From: Gammaproteobacteria bacterium | GTDB taxonomy: Bacteria; Pseudomonadota; Gammaproteobacteria; Pseudomonadales; DSM-25080 | Reading direction: 5' to 3' | Assembly (NCBI GenBank): GCA_013372965.1 | Contig: JABXIR010000301.1 | Location: 1 to 6,587 of the forward strand | DNA: 6,587 nucleotides | Part shown: piece by piece, positions 1 to 6,587 of the stretch | How the letters are laid out: the number at the start of each line of letters is the position of its first letter | Numbering within the stretch: position 1 is the stretch's first letter | Notes under the pieces: model-generated | What the model saw: the letters and a program-made list of their open reading frames with translations, nothing else | The model's database searches: none | What the model was told of the DNA's origin: nothing | Translations under genes and position numbers: made by a program

Positions 1-570
1 ACCTTGGCTTTAATGTGGCTGTTGGCTCAGCGATTGTTTCGATGGCGGTGGTCGCTCGCTTTAAATGTAGCGAGTCTGAAAAAGCTCGCCTACGTCGGGC
101 TTGTGTTGGTCACACTCCAAGTTGCGTTGGGTGGCTGGACGTCTTCCAACTACGCCGCACTCGCGTGCACCGACTTGCCAACCTGCCATGGTAGTTGGTT
201 TCCAACGGCCGACTACGACGAAGGCTTTAACTTCTTCCAACACATTGGCCCTAATTACCTAGGCGGACAGCTCGATAATGATGCGCGAATAGCGATTCAC
301 TTTACGCATCGAGTGGGCGCAATCCTCGTGACAATATTTACGCTGTTCCTAGCGTGGCGCCTGTTTTCCACCGGCTATCAGCCAGCGCGCCGTCTCGCGG
401 TCATTACGACTGCGATGTTGGTGGCTCAAGTAACGCTCGGTCTTTCAAACATTATTTTTGCCTTGCCGCTGAGTGTTGCGGTGATGCATAACGCTGGGGG
501 TGCCGTTCTGTTGCTTTGCTACGTCACGCTCTTACATCGACTACACTCGACGGAGGCGATTACGTCATGA
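1..570 (+). CDS. ctaA: Heme A synthase (COX15/CtaA family), C-terminal part; 5' end outside the window
   Basis: Integral inner-membrane enzyme that oxidises the C8 methyl of heme O to a formyl group, giving heme A for aa3-type cytochrome oxidases. The reading frame is open from base 1, so the start lies upstream. The 189 codons present are about the second half of a family usually near 330-360 residues. Visible family marks are LQVALGGWTSSNYAALAC, a cysteine pair in CTDLPTC (codons at 166 and 184), a GPNYLGG loop, HFTHRVGA (His codons at 298 and 307) and MHNAGGAVLL (His codon at 487). The HxxHR histidine and the late histidine match the heme-ligand histidines of the C-terminal four-helix half. 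Hydrophobic segments lie at about 82-134, 310-363, 388-462 and 475-540, plus the tail of one at the window start. The TGA stop overlaps the ATG of ctaB. The family is secure; only the N-terminal half cannot be checked. Confidence 0.95.
   Translation, partial: TLALMWLLAQRLFRWRWSLALNVASLKKLAYVGLVLVTLQVALGGWTSSNYAALACTDLPTCHGSWFPTADYDEGFNFFQHIGPNYLGGQLDNDARIAIHFTHRVGAILVTIFTLFLAWRLFSTGYQPARRLAVITTAMLVAQVTLGLSNIIFALPLSVAVMHNAGGAVLLLCYVTLLHRLHSTEAITS
552..556 (+). promoter_or_regulatory. Ribosome binding site of ctaB
   Basis: GGAGG inside the end of ctaA, 10 bases before the ATG at 567. It supports that start over the upstream in-frame ATG at 516, which has no comparable site and would add 17 residues outside the family's usual N-terminus. 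Confidence 0.7.
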
Positions 571-1490
571 CTGCCATTGAAACTGCTGCGCGTCCAACTT
601 GGCGTGATTATTTAGAGCTCTGTAAGCCGAACGTTGTACTGCTGATGTTGGTGACGTCATTGATCGGGATGTTGCTATCCACCGATGGCTGGGTTCCCAT
701 TGACGTGTTAATCCTAGGCAACTTAGGCATCGCGCTTTGCGCAGGCAGCGCTGCAGCGATTAACCACTTAGTCGACCGTCGCATCGATCTCAAAATGGCA
801 CGAACGCAAAATCGCCCGGTGGCTACCGGTCGTCTAAGTGCTGCGCAAGGCTTTTGGTTCGCGATGATCACCGGCGCACTTGGTATGGTGATTTTGTTAG
901 TGTTTATCAATGCACTGACCGCTTGGCTTACCATGGCGTCACTACTAGGTTATGCGGTTGTCTATACCCAATTCCTTAAGCGTGCGACCCCACAAAACAT
1001 CGTAATCGGTGGCTTAGCTGGTGCCGCACCTCCCCTATTAGGATGGGTTGCCGTAACCGGAGAAATTCATCCTCATGCATTATTACTTGTGTTGATTATC
1101 TTTGCTTGGACGCCACCGCACTTCTGGGCGCTGGCAGTTCACAAGCGTGATGATTACGCCAAGGCGGCGATTCCAATGTTGCCGGTCACGCACGGCGTTC
1201 AGTACACCAAGTTGCATATCTTGTTGTATACCATCATTTTGTTCTTAGTCACCCTGCTTCCTTGGATCACGGGGATGTTCGGGTTGCTGTACCTATCCAC
1301 GGCAGTATTACTAGGTGCAGGATTCCTGTATTGGGCGTGTGTATTAATGTGGGGAAACAACCCTAAGGCAGGTATGGAAACGTTTAAGTATTCAATTTGG
1401 TACTTGCTAGCGCTGTTTGTCGCGATGCTTGTCGATCATTATTACTTCGCGCCAACGATTACCACCATGACACTGGAGGCTGTGCAATGA
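567..1490 (+). CDS. ctaB: Protoheme IX farnesyltransferase (heme O synthase, UbiA family)
   Basis: Transfers a farnesyl group to protoheme IX to make heme O, the substrate of CtaA, in the inner membrane. The product is 307 residues, normal for CtaB/CyoE. The first prenyl-diphosphate/Mg2+ motif is NHLVDRRID (N66, D70, D74), followed by the family signature ARTQNRPVATGR. The second conserved region is WTPPHFWALAVHKRDDY (residues 181-197) followed by IPMLPVTHG. Residues 148-159 (GGLAGAAPPLLG) are also typical. Hydrophobicity fits about nine membrane helices. The start at 567 begins MTAIETAARPTWRDYLELCKP, where the conserved domain starts at the usual distance. The start ATG overlaps the ctaA TGA, and the TGA stop overlaps the next ATG, so translational coupling is likely. 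The name ctaB is preferred to cyoE because the neighbours are ctaA and SCO rather than bo3 oxidase subunits; the enzyme activity is the same. Confidence 0.96.
   Translation: MTAIETAARPTWRDYLELCKPNVVLLMLVTSLIGMLLSTDGWVPIDVLILGNLGIALCAGSAAAINHLVDRRIDLKMARTQNRPVATGRLSAAQGFWFAMITGALGMVILLVFINALTAWLTMASLLGYAVVYTQFLKRATPQNIVIGGLAGAAPPLLGWVAVTGEIHPHALLLVLIIFAWTPPHFWALAVHKRDDYAKAAIPMLPVTHGVQYTKLHILLYTIILFLVTLLPWITGMFGLLYLSTAVLLGAGFLYWACVLMWGNNPKAGMETFKYSIWYLLALFVAMLVDHYYFAPTITTMTLEAVQ
1475..1479 (+). promoter_or_regulatory. Ribosome binding site of the SCO gene
   Basis: GGAGG inside the last codons of ctaB, 7 bases before the ATG at 1487. This ideal spacing decides the start over the in-frame upstream ATG at 1397, which would overlap ctaB by 94 bases. 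Confidence 0.75.
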
Positions 1491-2158
1491 CCACTGCAAC
1501 GATTGATCACGAGGCACAGAGCCGCGGAATCAAAAGAACCATCTTCGCATTACTCGCGTTGATTGCATTAATTGGTTTAGGCTTTTTTTATAAATTTACC
1601 CAACCACGAATTTTGAGCCCCAGTGATCTCAGAGCCAATAATGTGTGGGTATTCGAAACCGCGCGTATTCCGCGCGACTTCGTGCTGCTCGATGAGCGCG
1701 GAGAGACGGCAACCAATGCGATCTTTGAAGGCAAGTGGACGTTAATATTCTTTGGCTTCACGAATTGCCCAGACATCTGCCCTAGTGCGATGGCGCAAAT
1801 GCGCGATATGCAGACCATGTTGCGCGACCAAGGCCGTGACGAGAATGTTCAGTATATGCTGGTCTCGGTCGATCCTGATCGCGATACACCTGATGTTTTA
1901 GGACCGTATGTGGAATTCTTCGATCCGAGTTTCCGTGCGTTGACAGGCGAATATTTGACCATTAAGCAACTCGCTACCGATTTTAATGTCGCGTTCAGTA
2001 AAGTGCCTGGCGGAGGTGAGTTCTATTCTGTTGATCACTCGGGGAACATCGCAATCGTGAATCCGTACGGGCATTACCAAGGTTTCATTCGCCCGCCGTT
2101 TAATCCCGGTCAAATGGTACTGACGTTCAATTCAGTTCGCGCGAGCTGGCGCGGTTAA
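1487..2158 (+). CDS. SCO1/SenC family copper chaperone for cytochrome c oxidase assembly
   Basis: Membrane-anchored, periplasm-facing thioredoxin-fold protein. SCO family members bind copper and help mature the CuA site of oxidase subunit II, as thiol reductants or copper donors. The product is 223 residues. Residues 1-17 are polar and end in the basic GIKR, and residues 18-37 form one hydrophobic helix without an obvious cleavage or lipobox site, so it is probably an uncleaved anchor. The thioredoxin-like domain follows: FFGFTNCPDICPS carries the CxxxC copper motif (C94, C98), VSVDPDRDTP lies at 126-135, and the distal ligand histidine is H184 in VDHSGNIAIVNP. All three copper ligands are therefore present. 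The gene ends the ctaA-ctaB-SCO run with a 4-base overlap to ctaB. Its TAA stop shares TTAA with the stop of the converging ZIP gene. Proteobacterial SCO paralogues are hard to tell apart, so no symbol is given. Confidence 0.94.
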   Translation: MTTATIDHEAQSRGIKRTIFALLALIALIGLGFFYKFTQPRILSPSDLRANNVWVFETARIPRDFVLLDERGETATNAIFEGKWTLIFFGFTNCPDICPSAMAQMRDMQTMLRDQGRDENVQYMLVSVDPDRDTPDVLGPYVEFFDPSFRALTGEYLTIKQLATDFNVAFSKVPGGGEFYSVDHSGNIAIVNPYGHYQGFIRPPFNPGQMVLTFNSVRASWRG

Positions 2159-2176
2159 TGAACGAGTGCGACCAGC
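2145..2176. other. Imperfect hairpin across the convergent stop codons
   Basis: GCTGG-CGC (2145-2152) can pair with GCG-A-CCAGC (2168-2176), giving eight G/C-rich pairs with one bulged A and a 15-base loop that contains the shared TTAA. An overlapping alternative pairs TGGCGC (2147-2152) with GCGCCA (2175-2180). The placement between converging genes suits a bidirectional 3'-end structure. There is no T-run on either side, so it is not a classical intrinsic terminator, and it may be chance in coding DNA. Confidence 0.25.
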
Positions 2177-2907
2177 GCCATGACCACGAAACCGACGATG
2201 ACGTAGTTAAAGTCACGTCGGTTGCAGCAACGGTTGATGAGCGTCGCGCGCGTTAAGCCGTGAAGCGTTCCCAGATACAGGAACGTGCCCGCCGCGAACG
2301 AATTGAAAATTGGCTCGAGCAAGTTGTCTCCCATCGGCATGTTAGCCAAGGCACCAAGTCCGACGCCCAAAGGAAACGCCGCCGAAAAAATACCGAAAGC
2401 AATTAAATTCGATTTAAGGCTCTGTCCGCTCTGAACCAGTTTCACTGCCAGAGCGAAACTTGCCGCCCACTTGTGTGCAATGACGGCAACCATGATGATG
2501 ACGGCGGTGCTAATCGCACTGGTACTGCCGAGTGCCGCACCCGCTAGCAGAGAGTGAACGCTTAGTACGGCGGTAGAGAGCCAAGCGTAGGCTGGGCTGT
2601 TGCTCGATTCGTGTTCGCTGAGGTGAGTGCCAAGATGCTCGAGCCACAACAGGAATAGGAACACGACGCCCGCACCTAGAAAAGCAACGGGATAGTGAAA
2701 TCCAGCATTATGGAACGCCTCGTTGGCCTCTGGAAGCATATGTAATATCGCTGCGCCCAGGAAGATGCCGCAAGCTAAGGCTTCACCAGCGGTGTAGTCA
2801 ACTCCGATACGCTTTTTGCGCTGATGGCTAAATGGTGGCCAACCTGCCAACCACGTGATGATAAGCACAACGACTGCAAATGCGGCGTTAAGGAGTAAAT
2901 GTTCCAT
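2155..2907 (-). CDS. ZIP-family divalent metal transporter (inner membrane)
   Basis: The 250-residue product has the ZIP layout of eight membrane segments. TM1 is about residues 4-22. TM2 carries GIFLGAAILHMLPEA (47-61, with H56), a mark of the ZIP1-like/GufA-like branch. TM3 is about 74-90. A His/Glu-rich loop follows (H91, H95, H99 with E90, E98, E100). TM4 has SVHSLLAGAALG (H118, S119, G123), TM5 has IAHKWAASFALA (H145, K146), and TM6 has FPLGVGLGALA. The TM4 and TM5 histidines form the family's metal site. The acidic residue often found four after the TM5 histidine is Ala here (A149), as in some ZIP1-like members. Family members usually take up Zn2+, Fe2+ or Mn2+; the substrate cannot be read from sequence. 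The start at 2907 has only a weak AAGG 11 bases upstream. The gene follows thrB on the same strand after 48 bases, so co-transcription is plausible. No Zur-like palindrome is evident upstream. Confidence 0.9.
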   Translation of the reverse strand: MEHLLLNAAFAVVVLIITWLAGWPPFSHQRKKRIGVDYTAGEALACGIFLGAAILHMLPEANEAFHNAGFHYPVAFLGAGVVFLFLLWLEHLGTHLSEHESSNSPAYAWLSTAVLSVHSLLAGAALGSTSAISTAVIIMVAVIAHKWAASFALAVKLVQSGQSLKSNLIAFGIFSAAFPLGVGLGALANMPMGDNLLEPIFNSFAAGTFLYLGTLHGLTRATLINRCCNRRDFNYVIVGFVVMALVALVH

Positions 2908-2955
2908 TAAGAGGGCGACCTTGTTAAGTGCGACTAAGAAAGCGTCGCGAGTATA

Positions 2956-3918
2956 TCAGCAGAATTGGCTTAGGTCTGCTGGATTGTTTAATAAGTATTC
3001 TAGACGGATCTTGAGCGGATACGCACTCTTTAATCGGCGACCATTCGCTTCGATTTCATCTTTGCGGCGAGATAGCCAAAAGCGCGTCATCGCGATACGG
3101 GCCACTACCGGCCAAAGCTCAACTTCGACGGAAGTGAGCTTCCGATGTGCCTGATAGCCCGCAATCAGCGCAGAGAGCTTTACCCGATCGTAGGCTGACG
3201 CGTCGTCACCCCAGCACCAATCATTGGCGACAATCGCGAGATCCAGAAGAAACCAGTCCGTGCACGCAAAGTAGTAGTCAATGACAGCGGAAAGGCGCCC
3301 TTCATGAAATAGCGCGTTATCGTGAAAGAGGTCGGCATGGATGATCCCACTTGGCAGTTCCGCTAGTTTATCTTGCTGCTGGATGACATCGTTGAACTGA
3401 CGATTAACTAATTCAACTTCATCGTTCGGTAGCGCATTGATAATCTGCGCGGCAGTGTCTCTTTGCCAGTTCAGTCCTCGAGAATTTTCGATGCAAATGC
3501 GTGGCTCTACGTTGTGATTCAAGTGCATCTTCGCCAAAAATTCACCGACCTCTGCACATTGATCCGCACATGGTGTCGACACGTGCCCGCCCGCCGCGCG
3601 CGGAAACAGCAAGCCAGGCTTGCCATTAACATCGATGAGATACTCTTTTGAAGCGGTTTGGAAGGGAGCAGGTGTTTGTAATTGGGCACGACTCAGTTTT
3701 GCCATCAACTCAATAAAGGGCGGCAGCTCGCTGGCGGACATGTACTCGAACACTGTGAGAACGGTGTGTGTCACGGTGCCGTCGTGGTCAAAATCGACAA
3801 AATAGGTCGAGTTCTCGATGCCATCTTCTATTCCCCTTACATCGACCACTGGCCCAAGCTCGAACGGCCGACAGAGCGTGTTGATTTCGCTGAGTTTGAG
3901 TTGGGTGTAGACGGCCAT
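2956..3918 (-). CDS. thrB: Homoserine kinase, type II (ThrB, APH/choline-kinase-like fold)
   Basis: Phosphorylates L-homoserine with ATP to O-phosphohomoserine, the step before threonine synthase, in the cytoplasm. The product is 320 residues, matching the type II (HSK2) family, which has the aminoglycoside-phosphotransferase fold rather than the GHMP fold of E. coli ThrB. The N-terminus MAVYTQLKLSEI is typical, followed by GIEDGIENSTYFV (29-41) and VLTVFEY (53-59). The catalytic Brenner-type motif is IIHADLFHDNALF (H194, D196, D200, N201), and the metal-binding acidic residue is D214 in VIDYYFACTDWFLLDLAI. The start at 3918 is chosen because MAVYT is the family N-terminus and AGGA stands 6 bases upstream; an in-frame ATG at 3978 would add 20 unrelated residues. 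The gene diverges from polA and is followed by the ZIP gene. The thrB-polA neighbourhood recurs in pseudomonad-type genomes, as I recall. The sequence is cysteine-rich for a kinase (C16, C117, C121, C142 and more), which may mean nothing. Confidence 0.94.
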   Translation of the reverse strand: MAVYTQLKLSEINTLCRPFELGPVVDVRGIEDGIENSTYFVDFDHDGTVTHTVLTVFEYMSASELPPFIELMAKLSRAQLQTPAPFQTASKEYLIDVNGKPGLLFPRAAGGHVSTPCADQCAEVGEFLAKMHLNHNVEPRICIENSRGLNWQRDTAAQIINALPNDEVELVNRQFNDVIQQQDKLAELPSGIIHADLFHDNALFHEGRLSAVIDYYFACTDWFLLDLAIVANDWCWGDDASAYDRVKLSALIAGYQAHRKLTSVEVELWPVVARIAMTRFWLSRRKDEIEANGRRLKSAYPLKIRLEYLLNNPADLSQFC

Positions 3919-3924
3919 GGTGGT

Positions 3925-3928
3925 TCCT
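3925..3928 (-). promoter_or_regulatory. Ribosome binding site of thrB
   Basis: On the minus strand TTAGGA precedes the ATG at 3918, with 6 bases between AGGA and the start codon. It supports the MAVYT start over the longer frame beginning at 3978. Confidence 0.65.
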
Positions 3929-3951
3929 AAATCGTGCAAGAAAGTTGTCAC

Positions 3952-3978
3952 TTTATAGTGGCATGAATCTAAGCTCAA
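3952..3978 (-). promoter_or_regulatory. Candidate sigma70 promoter for thrB (and possibly zip)
   Basis: Read on the minus strand, TTGAGC (3978-3973) and TATAAA (3957-3952) are separated by 15 bases. They match 4 of 6 and 5 of 6 consensus positions. The spacer is short of the usual 16-18. Transcription would start about 25-30 bases before the thrB ATG, which is a sensible leader length. Inferred from pattern only. Confidence 0.35.
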
Positions 3979-4047
3979 GCAACTGCTGAATGAAAGCGTA
4001 ATTCAAGTTAAGCTATAGCCATTGAGAACTCATACAGAAGAAAAATT

Positions 4048-6587
4048 ATGACTGACAGCCTACCACCGATCGTCTTAGTCGACGGTTCGTCGTATCTCTA
4101 CCGCGCCTTTCATGCAATGCCGCCGCTTGTCAACTCAAAGGGCCAGGCAACGGGGGCAATCAAAGGCGTTATTAATATGGTACGACGCTTGTTGAAGGAC
4201 TATCCCGACAGTCCCGTAGCGGTGGTCTTTGATGCAAAAGGTAAGACCTTCCGCGACGATCGCTTTCCCGATTACAAAGCTCAGCGACCCCCGATGCCCG
4301 ACGACTTACGCAGTCAAATAGAGCCGATTCATCAGATTATTGACGGCATGGGCCTCGCACGAATCGTGGTAGAAGGTGTCGAGGCGGACGACGTGATCGG
4401 CACGCTTGCTAGGGCGGCATCAGCGGCTCAGCGTCCAACGGTCATTTCGACCGGTGACAAGGATATGGCTCAGTTGGTTGATGAGTACGTAACGCTTGAA
4501 AACACCATGACCGACACGCGCCTAGATCCTGCCGGCGTGGTCGAGAAGTTTGGTGTACCTCCAGAGCTCATTATCGACCTGCTGGCCTTGATGGGCGATA
4601 AAGTTGATAACATTCCAGGTGTGCCCGGTGTTGGCCAAAAAACCGCACTGGGGTTGGTGCAGGGTCTAGGAAGTATCGCAGACATCTACCAGCGACTCGA
4701 TGAAGTCGAGACGTTGAGCTTCCGCGGTGCCAAGACGATGGCGAAAAAGCTAGAAGCACACCGCGAAGATGCCGAAATGAGTTATTGGTTGGCGACGATT
4801 AAAACCGACTGCGAACTTGCAGTGACCATCGATGATCTTGCCGTCAAAGAGCCAGACAACGAGTTGCTGGCTGAACTCTATGAAACCTATGAGTTTAAAA
4901 CCTGGATTCGTGAGCTGGCGGGTAGCTCCATGAACGCGCCGTCCGCAACTGCTGCCCCAGAACCGGCTACGGTTGAGGCGAAATACGACATCGTCAACAC
5001 GTCAGCACAGCTCGCCGACTGGGTTGAGCGATTAAACGCAGCGAGCGTAATTGCGTTCGATACAGAAACAACCAGCCTAAACTACATGGAGGCTGAACTT
5101 GTGGGGGTTTCTTTCAGTGTGGCGCTGGGTGAGGCAGCGTACATTCCAATCGCACACGCCGACATCGACTTCCCCGAGCAACTTGCGCTCGAAGTGGTTC
5201 TGAGTGCTCTAAAACCGATTCTTGAAAATCCGCAAAAGCAATTCGTCGGTCAAAATCTTAAGTACGATCAAAGTGTGTTAGCGAAATACGACGTCTCCAT
5301 CGCTAACATCAGCTTCGATACCATGCTCGAAAGCTACGTGTTAAATAGCGTGGCGGGCCGTCATGACATGGACTCTCTCGCAGAGCGAGTGCTGGGCTAT
5401 CGTACGGTAAAATACGAAGATATCGCTGGTAAAGGCGCGAAGCAGCTTCGTTTCGACCAAGTGCCTGTCGCCACGGCTGCTCATTATGCAGCAGAAGATG
5501 CTGATATCACGCTTCGCTTGCACCATGCGTTATTCGCTCAGTTGCTAACACAGCCAAGCCTCCTAGCGCTCTACAGTCGTGTAGAACGCCCGTTAATTGA
5601 TGTGTTATCGCGAATCGAGCGAACCGGCGTCGCCATCGACGTTGAAAAGCTGGCCGAGCAAGGCATCGAGCTCGAAAAAGAAATCGAATCGCTGCAGCAA
5701 CAAGCGTACTTGCTCGCCGACGGCGAGTTCAACCTTGGCTCGACGAAACAGCTCTCCGAAGTTCTTTACGAGCGATTGAATATTCCGGTCATCAAAAAAA
5801 CGCCGAAGGGAGCGCCGTCGACGGCCGAGCCCGTGTTATTAGAGCTGGCGGAAACCTATGAACTTCCGCGCGTGATTATGGCGTACCGAAGTGCAACCAA
5901 GCTAAAGTCAACGTACGTCGATAAACTACCGACCTTAATCAATGCAACGACGGGTCGAGTTCATACGAGTTACCACCAGGCCGTCACGGCAACGGGTCGA
6001 CTGAGCAGCTCTGATCCTAACTTACAAAACATCCCCATACGGACCGAGCAAGGTCGCCGAATCCGAAAGGCGTTTGTTGCACCGAAGGGATACAAGATAT
6101 TGGCGGCGGATTATTCGCAAGTTGAACTACGTATCATGGCGCATCTATCCGGTGACGAACGCTTGATTGAAGCATTTGCAGCGGGCGAAGATATTCACCG
6201 AGCCACCAGTGCAGAAGTGTTTGGTGTAACGCCAATGGAGGTGTCCGACGATATGCGTCGCAAGGCGAAGGCCATTAACTTCGGTCTTATCTATGGCATG
6301 TCGGCTTTTGGTTTAGCGAAGCAAATTCAGGTGCCACGAGGCGAGGCGCAAGAGTACATTGATCGCTACTTTGAGCGCTACCCTGGCGTTCGACGCTTTA
6401 TGGATGACATTCGCACCAAGGCCGCCGACATGGGCTATGTCGAGACGATCATGGGTCGACGATTGTATTTGCCAGACATCAATTCCAGTAACGGCATGCG
6501 CCGCCAAGCGGCCGAACGAACGGCAATCAACGCCCCGATGCAAGGCACAGCAGCCGATATTATCAAACGCGCTATGATTGATGTGGA
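4048..6587 (+). CDS. polA: DNA polymerase I, 3' end outside the window
   Basis: Repair and Okazaki-fragment polymerase. The frame is open from ATG 4048 to the window end: 846 codons plus two bases of an expected ~910, with no frameshift. Numbering runs 17 behind E. coli Pol I from the exonuclease domain on. 5'-nuclease domain (about 1-290): LVDGSSYLYRA (D12), VVFDAKGKTFRD (D62), EADDVIGTLA (E112, D114, D115), STGDKDMAQL (D137, D139), LMGDKVDNIPGVPGVG (D184, D187 and helix-hairpin-helix). A Pro/Ala-rich linker spans about 292-312. 3'-5' exonuclease: FDTET (D338, E340), LKYD (D407), YAAEDAD (Y480, D484), all proofreading residues kept. Polymerase domain: TGRLSSSDPNLQNIP (R651), motif A DYSQVELRIMAHLS (D688), O-helix RRKAKAINFGLIYG (R737, K741, F745, Y749) and QGTAADIIKRAM (from 832). 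F745 matches E. coli F762. The motif C VHDEV region falls after the cut. The start agrees with the family: D12 versus D13 in E. coli. Confidence 0.98.
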   Translation, partial: MTDSLPPIVLVDGSSYLYRAFHAMPPLVNSKGQATGAIKGVINMVRRLLKDYPDSPVAVVFDAKGKTFRDDRFPDYKAQRPPMPDDLRSQIEPIHQIIDGMGLARIVVEGVEADDVIGTLARAASAAQRPTVISTGDKDMAQLVDEYVTLENTMTDTRLDPAGVVEKFGVPPELIIDLLALMGDKVDNIPGVPGVGQKTALGLVQGLGSIADIYQRLDEVETLSFRGAKTMAKKLEAHREDAEMSYWLATIKTDCELAVTIDDLAVKEPDNELLAELYETYEFKTWIRELAGSSMNAPSATAAPEPATVEAKYDIVNTSAQLADWVERLNAASVIAFDTETTSLNYMEAELVGVSFSVALGEAAYIPIAHADIDFPEQLALEVVLSALKPILENPQKQFVGQNLKYDQSVLAKYDVSIANISFDTMLESYVLNSVAGRHDMDSLAERVLGYRTVKYEDIAGKGAKQLRFDQVPVATAAHYAAEDADITLRLHHALFAQLLTQPSLLALYSRVERPLIDVLSRIERTGVAIDVEKLAEQGIELEKEIESLQQQAYLLADGEFNLGSTKQLSEVLYERLNIPVIKKTPKGAPSTAEPVLLELAETYELPRVIMAYRSATKLKSTYVDKLPTLINATTGRVHTSYHQAVTATGRLSSSDPNLQNIPIRTEQGRRIRKAFVAPKGYKILAADYSQVELRIMAHLSGDERLIEAFAAGEDIHRATSAEVFGVTPMEVSDDMRRKAKAINFGLIYGMSAFGLAKQIQVPRGEAQEYIDRYFERYPGVRRFMDDIRTKAADMGYVETIMGRRLYLPDINSSNGMRRQAAERTAINAPMQGTAADIIKRAMIDV

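Larger units (their letters stand above)
3919..4047. promoter_or_regulatory. Divergent intergenic region between thrB and polA
   Basis: This 129-base gap is the only clear non-coding space in the window and must hold at least the polA promoter, since thrB diverges from it. It is more A/T-rich than the flanking genes. Before polA there is only a TATAGC box (4014-4019) with no convincing -35, and a weak purine-rich stretch AGAAGA (4036-4041) as ribosome binding site, 6 bases before the ATG. No strong palindrome or known operator is evident. Confidence 0.6.

Noticed and set aside
608..934. Minus-strand open frame of 108 codons inside ctaB
   Set aside because: It lies wholly antisense to a clearly conserved gene, has no recognisable domain and no ribosome binding site worth noting.
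2855..3154. Plus-strand open frame of 99 codons over the thrB-zip junction
   Set aside because: It runs antisense across the ends of two genes with strong family motifs, and its translation is low-complexity Ser/Arg/Thr with no domain.
3919..3978. Longer thrB start at 3978 adding 20 residues
   Set aside because: The family N-terminus is MAVYT at 3918 with AGGA at correct spacing; the extension would also cover the likely promoter.
4014..4019. TATAGC as the polA -10 box
   Set aside because: Only the TATA core matches and no acceptable -35 sits 16-18 bases upstream, so it is not listed as a separate promoter.
5597..5779. Plus-strand frame of 60 codons within polA in another frame
   Set aside because: Out-of-frame shadow of the conserved polA coding region with skewed Ser/Lys composition and no motif.
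6313..6577. Two overlapping open frames on opposite strands at the right end
   Set aside because: Both overlap the O-helix and following region of polA, whose protein sequence is strongly conserved; they are shadows.
1..6587. Defence system, mobile element, CRISPR array or prophage
   Set aside because: Every long frame is explained by a housekeeping family; no direct repeats, terminal inverted repeats, integrase or transposase motifs were seen, and composition looks even.

Overview
The window looks like ordinary chromosomal DNA of a gammaproteobacterium, probably an aerobic, perhaps marine, lineage. The evidence is a proteobacterial heme A/SCO assembly cluster, a type II (APH-fold) homoserine kinase next to polA as in pseudomonad-like genomes, and a DNA polymerase I that closely resembles the Escherichia coli enzyme motif by motif. 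Base composition looks balanced and even throughout. No insertion sequence, integrase, CRISPR array, tRNA, rRNA or phage gene is visible. Species cannot be assigned from the sequence alone.

Left part (1-2158, + strand): the end of a cytochrome c oxidase biogenesis operon. It holds the C-terminal half of ctaA (heme A synthase), complete ctaB (heme O synthase) and a complete SCO1/SenC copper chaperone gene. Both junctions are 4-base ATGA stop/start overlaps preceded by GGAGG, so the three genes are tightly coupled. CtaB makes heme O from protoheme, CtaA oxidises it to heme A, and the SCO protein helps load the CuA centre. Together they imply an aa3-type terminal oxidase whose structural genes probably lie upstream of the window.

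Middle part (2155-3918, - strand): a ZIP-family metal transporter gene and, 48 bases upstream of it in its own direction, thrB (homoserine kinase, threonine biosynthesis). They may be co-transcribed from a promoter in the 3919-4047 gap. The ZIP gene converges on the SCO gene, and the two stop codons share the palindrome TTAA.

Right part (4048-6587, + strand): polA, divergent from thrB and cut by the window end after codon 846 of an expected ~910. The 5'-nuclease, 3'-5' exonuclease and most of the polymerase domain are present with all catalytic motifs intact. The final polymerase motif C lies beyond the window.

I found no convincing undescribed system. The points worth a second look are modest: the shared TTAA stop, a His-rich loop and an Ala substitution in the ZIP transporter, the thrB-zip pairing, and the compact thrB/polA divergent gap.
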